Below are positions 30,741-42,100 of a stretch of DNA of 64,000 nt, piece by piece. The translations under genes and the position numbers were made by a program. Origin of the DNA: Ctena decussata (lineage: Eukaryota > Mollusca > Bivalvia > Lucinida > Lucinidae); assembly GCA_963989385.1 (NCBI GenBank), contig OZ022508.1:56273087-56337086 (forward strand), written 5' to 3'. Below the pieces are notes generated by a model that saw nothing but the letters and a program-made list of their open reading frames with translations, ran no database searches and had not been told where the DNA came from. The first letter of the stretch is position 1. The number at the start of each line of letters is the position of its first letter.

Positions 30741-30810
30741 CTGTCACAAAAGTTGTTAGGAAAAGATGGAGGTGTATCAGTGTAAACGCATTTTGGAGAC
30801 ATATGCAAAA

Positions 30811-30868
30811 GTGCAGACCAAGTTCAGACGCCGCAATATGCGGCGTCTGATCATGGTCTACACTGTTT
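30811..30868. repeat. Short palindrome of the 'AGACC..TCAGAC' family
   Basis: GCAGACCAAGTTCAGACGCC pairs with GGCGTCTGATCATGGTCTAC around GCAATATGC. Similar half-palindromes with TCAGAC and GGTCTACACTGTTTGCC occur near 6898, 14010, 15450, 24091, 26630 and 44425, pointing to one widespread small MITE family. Confidence 0.75.
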
Positions 30869-31029
30869 GCTTAGAGGTATTTCTATGCAAAATGCAGTGA
30901 AAATGAAAGCATCATCATGAATTCCCTAAAACTAGAAATGAACTTATTCAAATGATAAGGTGGACGAGTCTACTTGTCTAAAAGGGTAAATATAGAACCA
31001 ATATAGATGGTACTGTGGTAATAATGGTG

Positions 31030-31745
31030 AACTCTTTGACAATATTATAGCATTTATTATTTGACAATGTTATAGCGTTTATTATTATGTATGTATGTGC
31101 CATGAACTCACTGAGGATAATGTAGCATTTTTATTATGTATGCATGTGTCATGAGCTCACTGACGATATAGCATTTATGATTATGTATGCATGTGCCATG
31201 AACTTATTGACGATATTATAGCATTTTTATTATGTATGCATGTGTCATGAACTCACTGACAATATTAAAGCTTTACAATTATGTATGCATGTGCCATTAA
31301 TTTATTGACGATAATATAGCATTTTTATTATGTATGCATGTGTCATGAACTCACTGACAATATAGCATTTATGATTATGAAAACGTGTGCCATGAACTTA
31401 TTGACGATATTATAGCATTTTATTATGTATGCATGTGTCATGAACTCACTGACAATATCAAAGCTTTAAAATTATGTATACATGTGCCATGAACTTATTG
31501 ACGATATTATAGCATTTTTATTATGCATGCATGTGTCGTGAACTCACTGACAATATTAAAGCTTTACAATTATGTATGCATGTGCCATGAACTTATTGTC
31601 GATATTATAGCATTTTTATTATGCGTGCATGTACCATGAACTCACTGACAATATTAAAGCTTTACAATTATGTATGCATGTGCCATTAACTTATTGACAC
31701 TACTATAGCATTTTTATTATGTACATGTATGCATGTGCCATTGAT
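31030..31745. repeat. Minisatellite, ~13 units in a dimeric higher-order pattern
   Basis: Units of roughly 50-55 bp contain ATTATGTATGCATGTG(C/T)CATGAA. Two variants alternate: one with CTCACTGACAATA, the other with CTTATTGACGATA. The real period is therefore a dimer of about 105-110 bp. Divergence between dimers is low. Confidence 0.9.
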
Positions 31746-31751
31746 GATCGT

Positions 31752-31960
31752 AAATCCGTGGGATGGTCGTGGTCGGGCGAAGGTGCTGGGTAATTTTCAG
31801 TGCAGGAGCGTCCTACTTATTTAGATAACAGTGGTGCAGGGGCCTAATGTGCTTGAAGCTGGTGCGGGTGGGGGTTATTTGAACCTTTTTTACTCCCCTG
31901 TCATATTTTATTTTTTCACTCCCTCTCTCTCTCTGAGAGACGACTCGATATAAACTGAAA
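31752..31960 (+). repeat. GGTGGTCG repeat family, copy 3
   Basis: GGGATGGTCGTGGTCGGGCG, AGGAGCGTCCTACTTATTTA, GGTGCGGGTGGGGG and the end CTCTCTGAGAG correspond to the copies at 13195-13440 and 30585-30740. Confidence 0.6.
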
Positions 31961-31978
31961 CACTGTCCCAAAGAATCT

Positions 31979-32457
31979 TTAAAGGCCTCATTGCTCTATC
32001 AGCATGAAAATTTTTTTCATGAGGTATCGCTGCAAGCTTTTCACTATAGTTTCGTAATGCTAAATGACCGTGATTAGTCAGCTTTAAAAAAAATAAAACA
32101 TCCTTGAGTTTCACATAAAAAGAGTTTGAAAACTTATTTGGGTCATTTTAGTTGGCAACTAAAATGACCTACTTTCGATTTCATAAAACGGTAAAAATAC
32201 AATGTACAGGCGTGGAGTCCCAATCGCTATCCCGCCTATGTTTATAACATTGCTAGACGGGAAGCCAGGACAGGAAACTGTATTTTGTGGAGCGATTTGT
32301 TATTTTTCAAAAACTTGTTTTCTCTACTTTTTGTCAGTTATATGACTCGATATATGCACACCAACCCACATTTTTTACCGAACGTGAAGGTTGAACCGCT
32401 TTTTACAATGATTTGAGTTTAGGCGTTTTTACCGCTGATAGGACTATGGAGACTTAA
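31979..32457. mobile_element. TTAAAGGC MITE (~480 bp), copy 3
   Basis: Full-length copy from TTAAAGGCCTCATTGCTCTA to GCTGATAGGACTATGGAGAC then TTAA. The same interior blocks as in copies 1 and 2 are clearly readable. Confidence 0.88.
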
Positions 32458-32489
32458 AACCAAAAACAATCAACCAACCAACGTCTGAC

Positions 32490-32585
32490 ACCCCACTTGG
32501 CACATAACATTGAATCAAAATTGATTCAACGTCAAGACATGAAATCAACGTTGATTTAACGTCGTTTCAATGTTGTGTGCCTGCT
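32490..32585. mobile_element. CAACGTTGATT palindromic MITE, copy 2
   Basis: Starts CCCACTTGGCACATAACATT and ends AATGTTGTGTGCCTGC, an inverted pair, with GATTCAACGTC and AATCAACGTTGATTTAACG inside. Confidence 0.75.
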
Positions 32586-33912
32586 TTGAATGCTCCTTGT
32601 CTTGCAGTATTGATGATGATTATCAAATGTTACAGTTATGTTTGTTTATAGCTTGTCTAAACAGCTCTATGATGTATGTCATGGAATATTTATATGACAA
32701 TACAAAGATGTATGTTTTGTGGTAATAATCCGATTAAAACAAAAGAAAAGTGCATGTCTTGGAGAATTCTTTAGAGTAGTAGAATAATGTATGGCTGTGG
32801 TATTGATAAAACAGCATCAATATATATACTCATGCATATCATCCATTTGTCTGTAACACTTAAATAATGTGTAAAATTTCAAACTGATTCGTTGAATGCT
32901 GTGAAAAAATTTGACTCCACAAATCTGCTACGCAGTATACATCTATCCTAATAATCTCTAACATTTGTAACTGTTCAAAGTGTCGTAATTTTGTCAAAAC
33001 ATTTTTATTATCAAAAATTTATATACACTCAGTATTGTTCATGCTCTAAAATTTATGCAAAGTTTCAAGCTGATTTGTTGAAAAAAAAAAACTGCTGGCG
33101 ATGTTGATTATACAAACTTACTGATGCAACTACATGTGTATTATAATAGACTTTCGAAGATCTAAGTTTTAAAAGCCGTAATTGGGTCAAAATAGTTTTA
33201 AAATAAAAAACTTACGACATTTCAGATATTTCTATAACATCTGTGCATATTTTAAATTGACATTAAAAAACCTGAATTTTCTGTTATGGACGGAGAGACG
33301 GGCATACATTGCTACTCAGAATGCCCCCACCCTCACCGTCTCACGCCCGACCTGACTATCAATATGGTCCAAAAAAATCACAGGTGTTTCGAGCGACCTC
33401 ACTAAGCATTGAGGTCGCATTGACAAAGATAACAGATCATTCAGTCAAACGTTGTAAGATCACTTGAGAAACTTGAGCCTCGACATAAGTAAATATACAT
33501 TATCTCACATGAGAAAAGTAGCAGGGTCATGGATCAGAAGGTACGGCATCCATGCAATCTGATCAAAGTCTCCGCTTATTTGCTGTTGCGAAAACGGATG
33601 GATCTGATCAGCCTGCACGGAGCCGCAGGCTGACCTGAGTTGTCTCTTTTCTTACGCTATTATATTTTCTTTTCAAGTCCTCAAATTTTCATTTGTTTGC
33701 AAATTTTGAAAGTGGAACGGAAAATTGCTGGGCCACTGAATTCTGTTTTGCAACTAGTTGTAAGTGGGTGTGAATTTAGCGACCGTTCAGATCAATGTAA
33801 TTATCGTAACACGTGAATAAGAAATAGATTCAGAAAAAAAAAGTTAAGAGAGTTTTAATAATTTCATATATAACAGTACAGAGAATCTTACAGAAGCACT
33901 GGTTTAAACTCT

Positions 33913-34023
33913 ACCCAGCGAGCACATGACGTCAAAATGACGTCGCACTGTCGTTGATGCGACGTCATTACGTCGCATCGACGTTAGTCCGACGCCATCT
34001 AGACGTCATATGCTTACTGGGTA
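33913..34023. mobile_element. Small MITE with TACCCAG ends and GACGTC blocks
   Basis: TACCCAGCGAGCACATGACG on the left pairs with CGTCATATGCTTACTGGGTA on the right. Several internal GACGTC and CGACGT words pair across the centre. 111 bp. Confidence 0.85.
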
Positions 34024-34765
34024 ACCTCTTAGTTTCAGCATGGTTTCATGACCATATAGATGTCTTGTCTTAAATATAAGTACTTATTAAATAGCGCTCC
34101 TTTGCGGCGCTAAACAGTGCCTATGCCATACTCCCGGTGTCGTTGTCAGAGTATGCGTTAGCATCTACGTCGGCGTCCGTGATCAATGTTGAGAACTGCA
34201 TTTCACTTGATGTTTAACTCTGTATCTCACTAACTGCAGCAGCTACAATCAGCATACTTGGTACGTGTTTACATCCATAATTGCAGCAGCTACATCCATC
34301 ACACAGTTGTGTGTCTTTGGCCTTTATTATGTTTAGCACTATTTAAATGAAACATTTTGCTTCTAATGATACCTTTGAGCCAAGACAGTTATATCCCTAT
34401 AAGTGCAGCAGCTGCAAAGCATTCATTCACACTCCTGTATACTTGATCTCCATTCATGGTTTAGTAATTTTGCCTCTTATTTTCAGTACACCAGAAAGTA
34501 GATATCCATTATACTTGGGCTAGTGATTCACTCTGACACTGCAATTTACCTCATTCTATTTGTAATTTTTGACCTATTTTAAGGCTCTGTGACTTTTACT
34601 TAGATATGTGCAACACTGTGTAATGAATTACTATCAAAATTGGCATAGCGAGCTAGTCTGACAACATGAACGAATTCATAGTATTTACACATCACTCTGA
34701 CCTACATTACATGGTTCGGTGATTTTACTTTATAGTTTGAGCACTATTAGTAAATACTATTAAAG

Positions 34766-34988
34766 GAGACGCGACACGACAAAACCAACAAAGTGGCTGT
34801 GCGCCCTGCGCACACTCAGATCAGCCTGGGCATCCGCCCAGTCTTCGCTGTCCGCGTGGAGGTAGCTTAGACCCTTAGCTACCCTATTAGCACTTGGCAA
34901 AGAGTCTGATCAGACTGGGCGGATGCCAAGGCTGATATGAGTCTGCACTGAGCGCACAACCACTTTCAAATTGTTGGTTTTTGTCGCA
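34766..34988. mobile_element. 240-bp palindromic MITE, copy 5
   Basis: GACGCGACACGACAAAACCA to ATTGTTGGTTTTTGTCGC with both inner GGGCATCCGCCCAGTC and CTGGGCGGATGCC blocks. A short deletion removes the TCTGATCAGAG segment of the left arm. The right end merges into the next element. Confidence 0.9.
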
Positions 34989-35900
34989 CCTGCTTTAGCA
35001 AGGTGCGATATAGGCGTCCGGTTTTCCGTCCGTCTTTCCGTCCGTCCGTCCGTCAGTCCGTTCACATTTACGTCAACCCTGGCGTTAAAGATTTGTACAG
35101 TTAATTTCTCCAAAACCACTGCAGCCGTGGTTCTCAAATTTCATATGGAGCATGATCAGTCTACAGGGCTTCAGATTACACAAATTCAGCCTGGTCGAGA
35201 ATTAAAGATGGCCGCCTGTAACTAAAAATAGCAAAACAGCATAATTAACATTTTGCCTAGAACCACTTGGTATATTTGGCTGAAACTTTGCATGGAACAT
35301 CAATAGAACCTTCTTTTTGAAAATTACGAAAATGAGAAAAATCTAAAGCGAAATTAGGTCACAGTGATCTACTTTTAGTTTACGAGTCTCAATTTTGGTT
35401 GAGTGCCTATATATCGTTAAACACTGAGTGGATTTTGCTCAGATTTAATCAGAATGATTCTTGAAAGAAGTTTTTCTCTCTTTTTTTCACATTTATGGGA
35501 ATGTATCATCCAAGATGGCCGCCACTGTCGTTACTAAAAATAGCAAAAACATGAAAATGACAATATTTCAGGGGCCCCTGAATGGGTTTGGACCAATTTT
35601 GTGTCAGAATGATCCTTGCATATAGCTATTTCGGTTTTTGGCAAATTGGCCAGCCAAGATGGCTGCCATCCACCGTTACTAAAAATAGCACAAACATGAA
35701 AATGGCAGTACCTTAAGAACCATTGGGTGGAATTTGACAAAATTTGTGTCAGAATAATGCCAGAAACTATTTTGTTTTCTTTTTATTCTTCTCAACATCT
35801 TCTCTGCTACTGTGGAAATGCAATGCAGGTGCGACATAGGATTCCGCGGAATTCTTGTCTCGTGATGCGGCACAAATATATTAGTCTGACACTGCAGATG
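34983..35900. mobile_element. Element with GTCGCACCTGC ends and internal repeats
   Basis: Begins GTCGCACCTGCTTTAGCAAG then GTGCGATATAGGCGTCCGG and CCGTCCGTCCGTCCGTC. It ends near CAGGTGCGACATAGGATTCC. Inside, a unit containing CCAAGATGGC(C/T)GCCA then a TTACTAAAAATAGCA-like block recurs about three times (near 35200, 35515, 35655). Similar in plan to the element at 44692-47350. Confidence 0.65.
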
Positions 35901-36581
35901 ATCTCAAATCTTTATAAGGCTTTGTTATCGTGATAGTCCGGCATCCACCAGGCGCGTTTCATTGTCTTCTGACAACTCTTGTTTATTATTGGCTTAACGG
36001 CCTTTTCAAGAATATTTCACTTATTAGCTGATTGTTAAGGAAAGTTTGGAAGAAGAGTTTGACAAAAACCGAAACGCTGGGGAAAACATCTGACCTTGCA
36101 AACAGAGCGTTGCTTTCTCGTGTGTGTCATTTTATGGAAGCGTTGCTTATTTAGGTAGCCCTCATATATAGCTTGAAAGCTGAAACTTTGAAGAAATATC
36201 TTAGCACTAGCTTCAACAAAATTACTGATTTTCCTGCCAATCGGTTCACTTCGTTTGTTGATATTGCAACTTGAAGTAGCCTTTGACGCTTCATCGAAAA
36301 TAAATAAATAAATAAAATGACAAATATTTTACAGAAATATTTCTTATAAAGCGCTACACCAGACATATGGATTTTGTGCCAACTGCTTTGCTGATTTGCT
36401 TACCGTATCAACCGAAAGTCTGAAAATGACTAAGAACTAATACATGTAAACGTTGGTTTTGATGGCGTGATATGAGATCTGGTTGTATTAATTCCTGACC
36501 ATTGCATATCTTTTTTCTTTTCTCTTTAACAGCCACGAGTCTGGAAAGGGTGAAACTTTGAAGAAATGTGATGAGCATAAC

Positions 36582-36913
36582 CACAGGGTAGAATCGATTC
36601 CGCTAATTTCGCTTCCTGCAGAGACTGTACATCATATTTGGCTTCCGCCGAGACTGTCCGCGAACTCTTGCTTCCTGCCGAGACTTCTGTACATGATAAA
36701 TGGCTTCCTGCAGAGACTGTCCGTGTGATTCTGCTTCCTGCCGAGGCTCTCGGCAGGAAACAGAATCACGCGGACAGTCTCGGCAGGAAGCCATTTCTCG
36801 AGGACAGTAGTCTCTGCAGGAAACAAGAGTTCGCCGACAGTCTCGGCGGAAGCCAAATATGACGGACAGTCTCTGCAGGAAGCGAAAATTGGCAGAATCG
36901 ATTATACCCTGTG
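36582..36913. mobile_element. 332-bp fold-back element with 5-bp target duplication
   Basis: Two arms of about 166 bp form a near-perfect inverted repeat centred at about 36747 (CCTGCCGAG/CTCGGCAGG). Ends are CACAGGGTA and TACCCTGTG, flanked by ATAAC at 36577-36581 and 36914-36918. Each arm is itself a tandem array of about 30-bp units with GCTTCCTGC(A/C)GAGACTGT. Open frames on both strands (36603-36920 and others) mirror each other because of the palindrome. Confidence 0.9.
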
Positions 36914-37774
36914 ATAACATCTACGCAAATTCTTATAATCAAGCCAATCGGTTCATTACTTTGATTGCTATCAAAATAGCCATTGACAGTCTGTGGAAAA
37001 AGCTAAAATTGGATCTAGTTGCCCAAATGGATGCATTTCAGTTATTATGACATCTGCACAGAAAAGTTCCTTAAAAAGGCCAGCAACAGACGTGAATTTT
37101 GTGCCAATTGCTTCAGAAGTTTGTTTGTCTTAGAAACCCCAGCTATCAAAATATCAATCTGGTAAACATATTGAAAAACAAATCAACTTCTCAGCAGCCA
37201 CGAGGCTAAAAAATCTGAACATATGCAGGAATGTTTAATGCATTATAACGTCAACAGAATATCTGCTTCTAGTAGCGATCAGTCAAGCACTTTGGTTGCT
37301 ATAACAACTTTAAGGTAAGCATTGACTGTCAGTGGGAAAATGAACAATTGGTACAGACTTTGTTAGCAGTGCTGTTACAATGACAGTACGTCACAGAATA
37401 GCTCCTAAAGGTTCCATAAGACAGATGTTTTTATGCCATTGGCTTTAAATTACCACTTTGGTTGTTATAGCCAGCGAAATGCGGAGAATGAGGAAACATT
37501 CAAATATCAAGTTCGTAGTAGCCATATGTCTGGAAAAGCTAATTCTGTTATAACTATAATAACTATTCTTATTACAAGTTTGATTCAAAATACTTCTTTC
37601 GTGACAATTGGTTTATTTGTTTTTATTTGTTTATTTTTTTGTGTTGCCATGGCAACATAAGCTACTACTGACTGTCAGGGAAAATGAATAATCTGCTTCA
37701 GGATGGCAGATGTTATGACATATCTTTCAAAGAAGTTTTCCTGCATCAGTTATAAGATATCCAGCAGGCAGATA

Positions 37775-37860
37775 ACCTTGAATCTACCTTGAATCAACCT
37801 TAATTCAACGTCATGATGTTGAATCAAGGTTGATGCAAGGTTGTGTGCCCATTGGGTATG
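37775..37860. mobile_element. CAACGTTGATT-type MITE, copy 3
   Basis: CCAGCAGGCAGATAACCTTG pairs with AAGGTTGTGTGCCCATTGGG; the interior has GAATCAACCTTAATTCAACG. Confidence 0.65.
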
Positions 37861-39061
37861 TTAATTGCCTTTAGCAGCAGGTTCTTTATTGGCTTGGTTG
37901 TCATAACAACTGAAATTCTGGACATGACAAACTATTAAAAATCAGTTCCTCAGAAGCCATAAAGCTTGATCAGCTTAAACGTTGCAAAAACGTTCTAAAC
38001 ATGAGCCTCTCACAAAATGCGGCTTTTGCATGCCATTTGTCAAGTTTTCGGTTGCTATGGAAACACGAATTGCCATTAACTTCCAATGGCTATATTGAAA
38101 ATTGGCTTTAATAGCTACAACAGTGTAGATATTGCGGGATCTAGTGATTGCCAAGTTTACATTTAGTATTACCGCATATCTAACTTTTCTGTTATTGAGC
38201 TAGGTTCTCAAACTAACGACACTGGATCTCAGGGTCCTTTTGTGCAATCAGAAAATATAATTTATGAGTATGTCTACATTTCCCCGTTACTTGATCAGTG
38301 GATTAAGCGCTGGCCAGCTGATCTAGCGGTCCCGAGTACGATTCCCGGACACGGAAATTGTTTCATCAGCAAACGGGATTCTATTGCACACAACCTTAAA
38401 TTATCACACTCCCATCGTCTTGATATGACAGAAATACTGTTTAAAAGAACGTAAAATTGCAAGTCATCCATCCATCTACTTCCCATTCCTGAATACATGC
38501 ATTTTATTTCTTTTTACTTGGTGCAATAATAGTCATACTGGAAAACGAAAAGAATTATGCATTATTCATTTTACTTGATAAATGTTAGGTTTAAAGTCAA
38601 GCGTGTTGCAAACATTTTTGGTCACCTTAAATCTTTAAGTGCTACTCTTTGTTTGTTCAGATACATAGTATTCATATCCTCAAAAACGCTCGGCAAAATC
38701 TGTATTGTATTGAATGCTTGAAGGACACCACTCTGAAAAGAATCTCTTTGTCTCTCAGACATCATGTTTGCTAATGAAACCCAATTAACATTTAAGACTA
38801 CGATAAGATATGAGACATTAGTTCGATTTCATTATTTCTGTTTTCAATGGCGGACTGTTTCTTCATCATTGAAACATCAAAGTTTTCTCCCCATTCACTT
38901 TGCGACTTTTAAAGGTATTATGGAAAGACACTTTTTAATTGGCATTCCGGCCTGACTTTTCTAATTAGTTTAATATCAAATACAAGTGATATATCCTTAT
39001 AACATTTTTTGTATTTGCCACATGTCTTTAAACATTAAGCTTGTTGTGTTGGTCCAATAGA

Positions 39062-39131
39062 ATGTCTTCAAAGTTTCTCTGTATAAGTTTTGTTTTCTTT
39101 TTTGGTTACGGGATGGCCCAAGACTGCAACT
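39062..39131 (+). CDS. Plus mucin-like gene, exon 1 (signal peptide)
   Basis: ATG followed by MSSKFLCISFVFFFGYGMA and QDCN, ending at T before GTAAGTGA (phase 1). The hydrophobic core and small residues before QDC fit a cleaved signal peptide. The CN-(Y) junction is the same as in the minus-strand paralogue. Confidence 0.75.
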
Positions 39132-42100
39132 GTAAGTGAGGGAACAAAATAAATTCAGATTTGAGCAGTGTTTGAAAATAAATAAAATTTAAAAGTTTAG
39201 AGAGAAGTACAAACGAGGAATAGAAAATACCCGGATTAGCAAAACTAATCGACTTTGTGCTTCACATCACTTGTTTGGAGGCAATACAAACTTGTTTGTG
39301 ATAACAAGTAGAACTGAATTAATTCAGTAAAAACTCACCTTTCTCTTACTTTATAGTACTGTAATTCAGTTTTCTGGTCCTTTGGGATCATTGAGACCAT
39401 TCGAAGATTTTTCGAAAACAAAGAGTTATTCTACCGTTTTGGTTTCAATAATGGCTTCATCTAGTTTGATGTATGTGCTTTTATGTTTGTATAGGTCAGT
39501 TTTGTAATTGCTCTGCGATTTGATAGGAGCTTGCGTGTAAATAAAGCAAACTATAAGCGTCACAGACATGCAGAATATTCACTCTTTTGCAGTGAAACCC
39601 ATAGATATCTACATCGATTGTAATGATAACGTCATTTTTTCAATGAATGCAAAGCACGAGTGCAAAAAAAAATCCGAGGTTGTTGTCATACGAAATGAAG
39701 AAACTTATGGTGGTCTATGCAAAAAGAGTGAATGTTCTTTTTATTAATAACTCTCCAAGGAGCCTAAATCTGCTTTTGTTATCTTAGTGCAAAAATGATA
39801 GAATTAAAAGGGTAAAACGATCCTAATGTAGCTGGATGCCGTTTCAAATTTAAAATACGAATAACCATTCTTCTGACCACCACGAAATGTTTTATAGGTT
39901 TGATGACGTTGGCGTTCCCGAACTCGACTCACCGGCTTAACGCAGCAAATGGGTCCAAAGACGCACACCGAAAAGAAAATAAAAGAAACTGAGAAACGTT
40001 CAATAATTTTGTAGTGTGTTAAAGTGTGCTCAGAAACCCATTCCCAAACTTTATGTTTTCGTAACAGATTTGTAGGCATTTGAAATTCTGCAGGAACACA
40101 CGAAGAAGACAGAAGTTTTCTACACATACCAACTAACTGGTATCAGTCACCACTAAAATAATATGGTTTCGGTTCATTGCTATTGCATGTATGAGATTTC
40201 ACTGCTACCTTTATTTGAGCCGCGACACGACAAAATCAACAATGTGGTTGTGCGACCAGCGCAGACTCAGATCAGCCTGGGCATCCGCCCAGTCTGATCA
40301 GAGTCTTCGCTGTCCGCATAGAGGTAGCTTAGACCCTTAGCTACACTTTAAGTGCTTAACGAAGAGTCTGGTCAAACTGGGCGGATGCCCAGGCTGATCT
40401 GAGTCTGCGCTGGGCGCACAACCACATTGTTGGTTTTGTCGTGACGTGGCTCATTTTGCTCTCTTTCAGATAGGTTTATTGGCCTAAATGATACTGTCAC
40501 ACTGAGTTCTAGCACAGAGATGTATGAGTTGGCACACACTATATTTCTTCATGACGTCAACAGAGACATTCCTGCGCAAGGAATAGCTTTCTTTCTCAAT
40601 GAGACATCTCAGTACTTCTTCCTGGAAGGGAGTAAGTAGAAGCTGAAATTAACAACAGTCAATTCTCGATATCTCAAAGTCGAAGTTTTTTTCAAATTAC
40701 TGATATCTCAAATTAATTTTCTGCTTGCAGAAAATTTACTTTGATACACCAGTAATTTGAGATGACAGGAGCTGAAATTTAAAGATAAATAGGAAATGTG
40801 TCAAATCTATATCTTCTGATATAAGAGGATACTTTGAGATGCATGTATCAACCTATATATTTTGATATCATGATACTTTGAGATAGCAATGTTTGAGATA
40901 ACGAAGGTCAACTGTTTATTGTGGAACTTTTTCCCAGAAAGCGTGTGTAACATTGTAAACCTTTTTAGCATGTTTAATTATTTTTTTCTTCTTATTTTGC
41001 TTTATTGTAAGCCATTCATTTCTTGTTTTACTCAGTGACCATCTTAGAACACTTATATATGCATATGCAGAAGCTGTCAGTCAAAGTCCTTTATTTTTGG
41101 ACTTACTCTTTACCTGTTTTAAATGAGGGTGAAATGAAACGATCGCTCACAATAAACATATGTCCAATTTATGGCATTGTGAAATATGTTAACAGGGTCT
41201 GAGATGCCAACAATATGCAGTACAATTTAGGTAGTCATACTTACTATACCGTTCTGCTATATTAGTTTTGACTGTGTATTTTACTTGACCCCCTTTGTGA
41301 CTGTTAGCAAAGACACAAATAAAATGAGTATTTTTCAAAGGTAATTCGGTGTGGGTTGGGGGCTATTTTTCTTTTTGCTCCATTTAAACATACATGTAGG
41401 TTGTGACCCCGCATTGGAATCGTTCAAATGAGGGGTTACGACATACAGATTAATGGCCATTTAACAAAACTTATCTAAGAATTACCTTCAACAAATATTC
41501 ACTTTATCTGGGCCTTTGTGTCACTTATGCTGATCTTCATGAAACTTGCCATGTAACTGTATTTTAATCCTCTCCACAGATTATCTGTTGGTGATTGCGT
41601 GTCTACCTGCCGGACTACATGAAGTACTGACATTCATCATAGAAAGAGACGAAAGATGTGCCCCTGGATATTTGGTTATAGACGTCACCCCTACTGTAAT
41701 TGTGTTTTATTACATCAGTTTTTAAGCCACATCTCTTACAGCCACGCATTTATTTAGTTTAAACATATTTTATTCATAATTTCACTGACCTGCAACATAA
41801 GATATACACAAAATAGAGTTAATGGGATTGGAATGAAAGCAAAATGCTTGTAAAATTCCTTTCCGCATTTATTTATCTAGAGAAGTTACTCCGTGAAATT
41901 TCATTAAATATGTCGTTGCAAATATCATCTATTAGCCAGATTCAAACAAATTGTCAAAGATGACAGACAAGCAAGGGCAGCCACAAAAGCATTAAAAATA
42001 AAGCTGGGATAAATACGATTTTTTTCTTTTCATAATACTGTAACCATTTTATGTCCTGTCAAAAAGACTTAGAGTTAAATCTGATTTCTACCTTTTCATG

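Larger units (their letters stand above)
29346..39061. other. Intergenic region rich in MITEs and satellite DNA
   Basis: Between the P450 and the plus-strand mucin-like gene. No exon could be supported. Several repeats (listed separately) occupy 30.3-37.9 kb. The 29.4-30.3, 32.6-33.9, 34.1-34.7 and 37.0-39.0 kb parts are AT-rich with nothing recognised. An ATTAAA at about 29741 could be the P450 polyadenylation signal. A CCAAT lies just before the ATG at 39062. Confidence 0.5.

Noticed and set aside
31030..31745. CRISPR-like array
   Set aside because: Units are contiguous and similar throughout, without constant repeats and unique spacers, and the context is eukaryotic; it is a minisatellite.
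36603..36920. Open frames of 105 and 74 codons on both strands
   Set aside because: They arise from the palindromic fold-back element and mirror each other; no independent coding signal.
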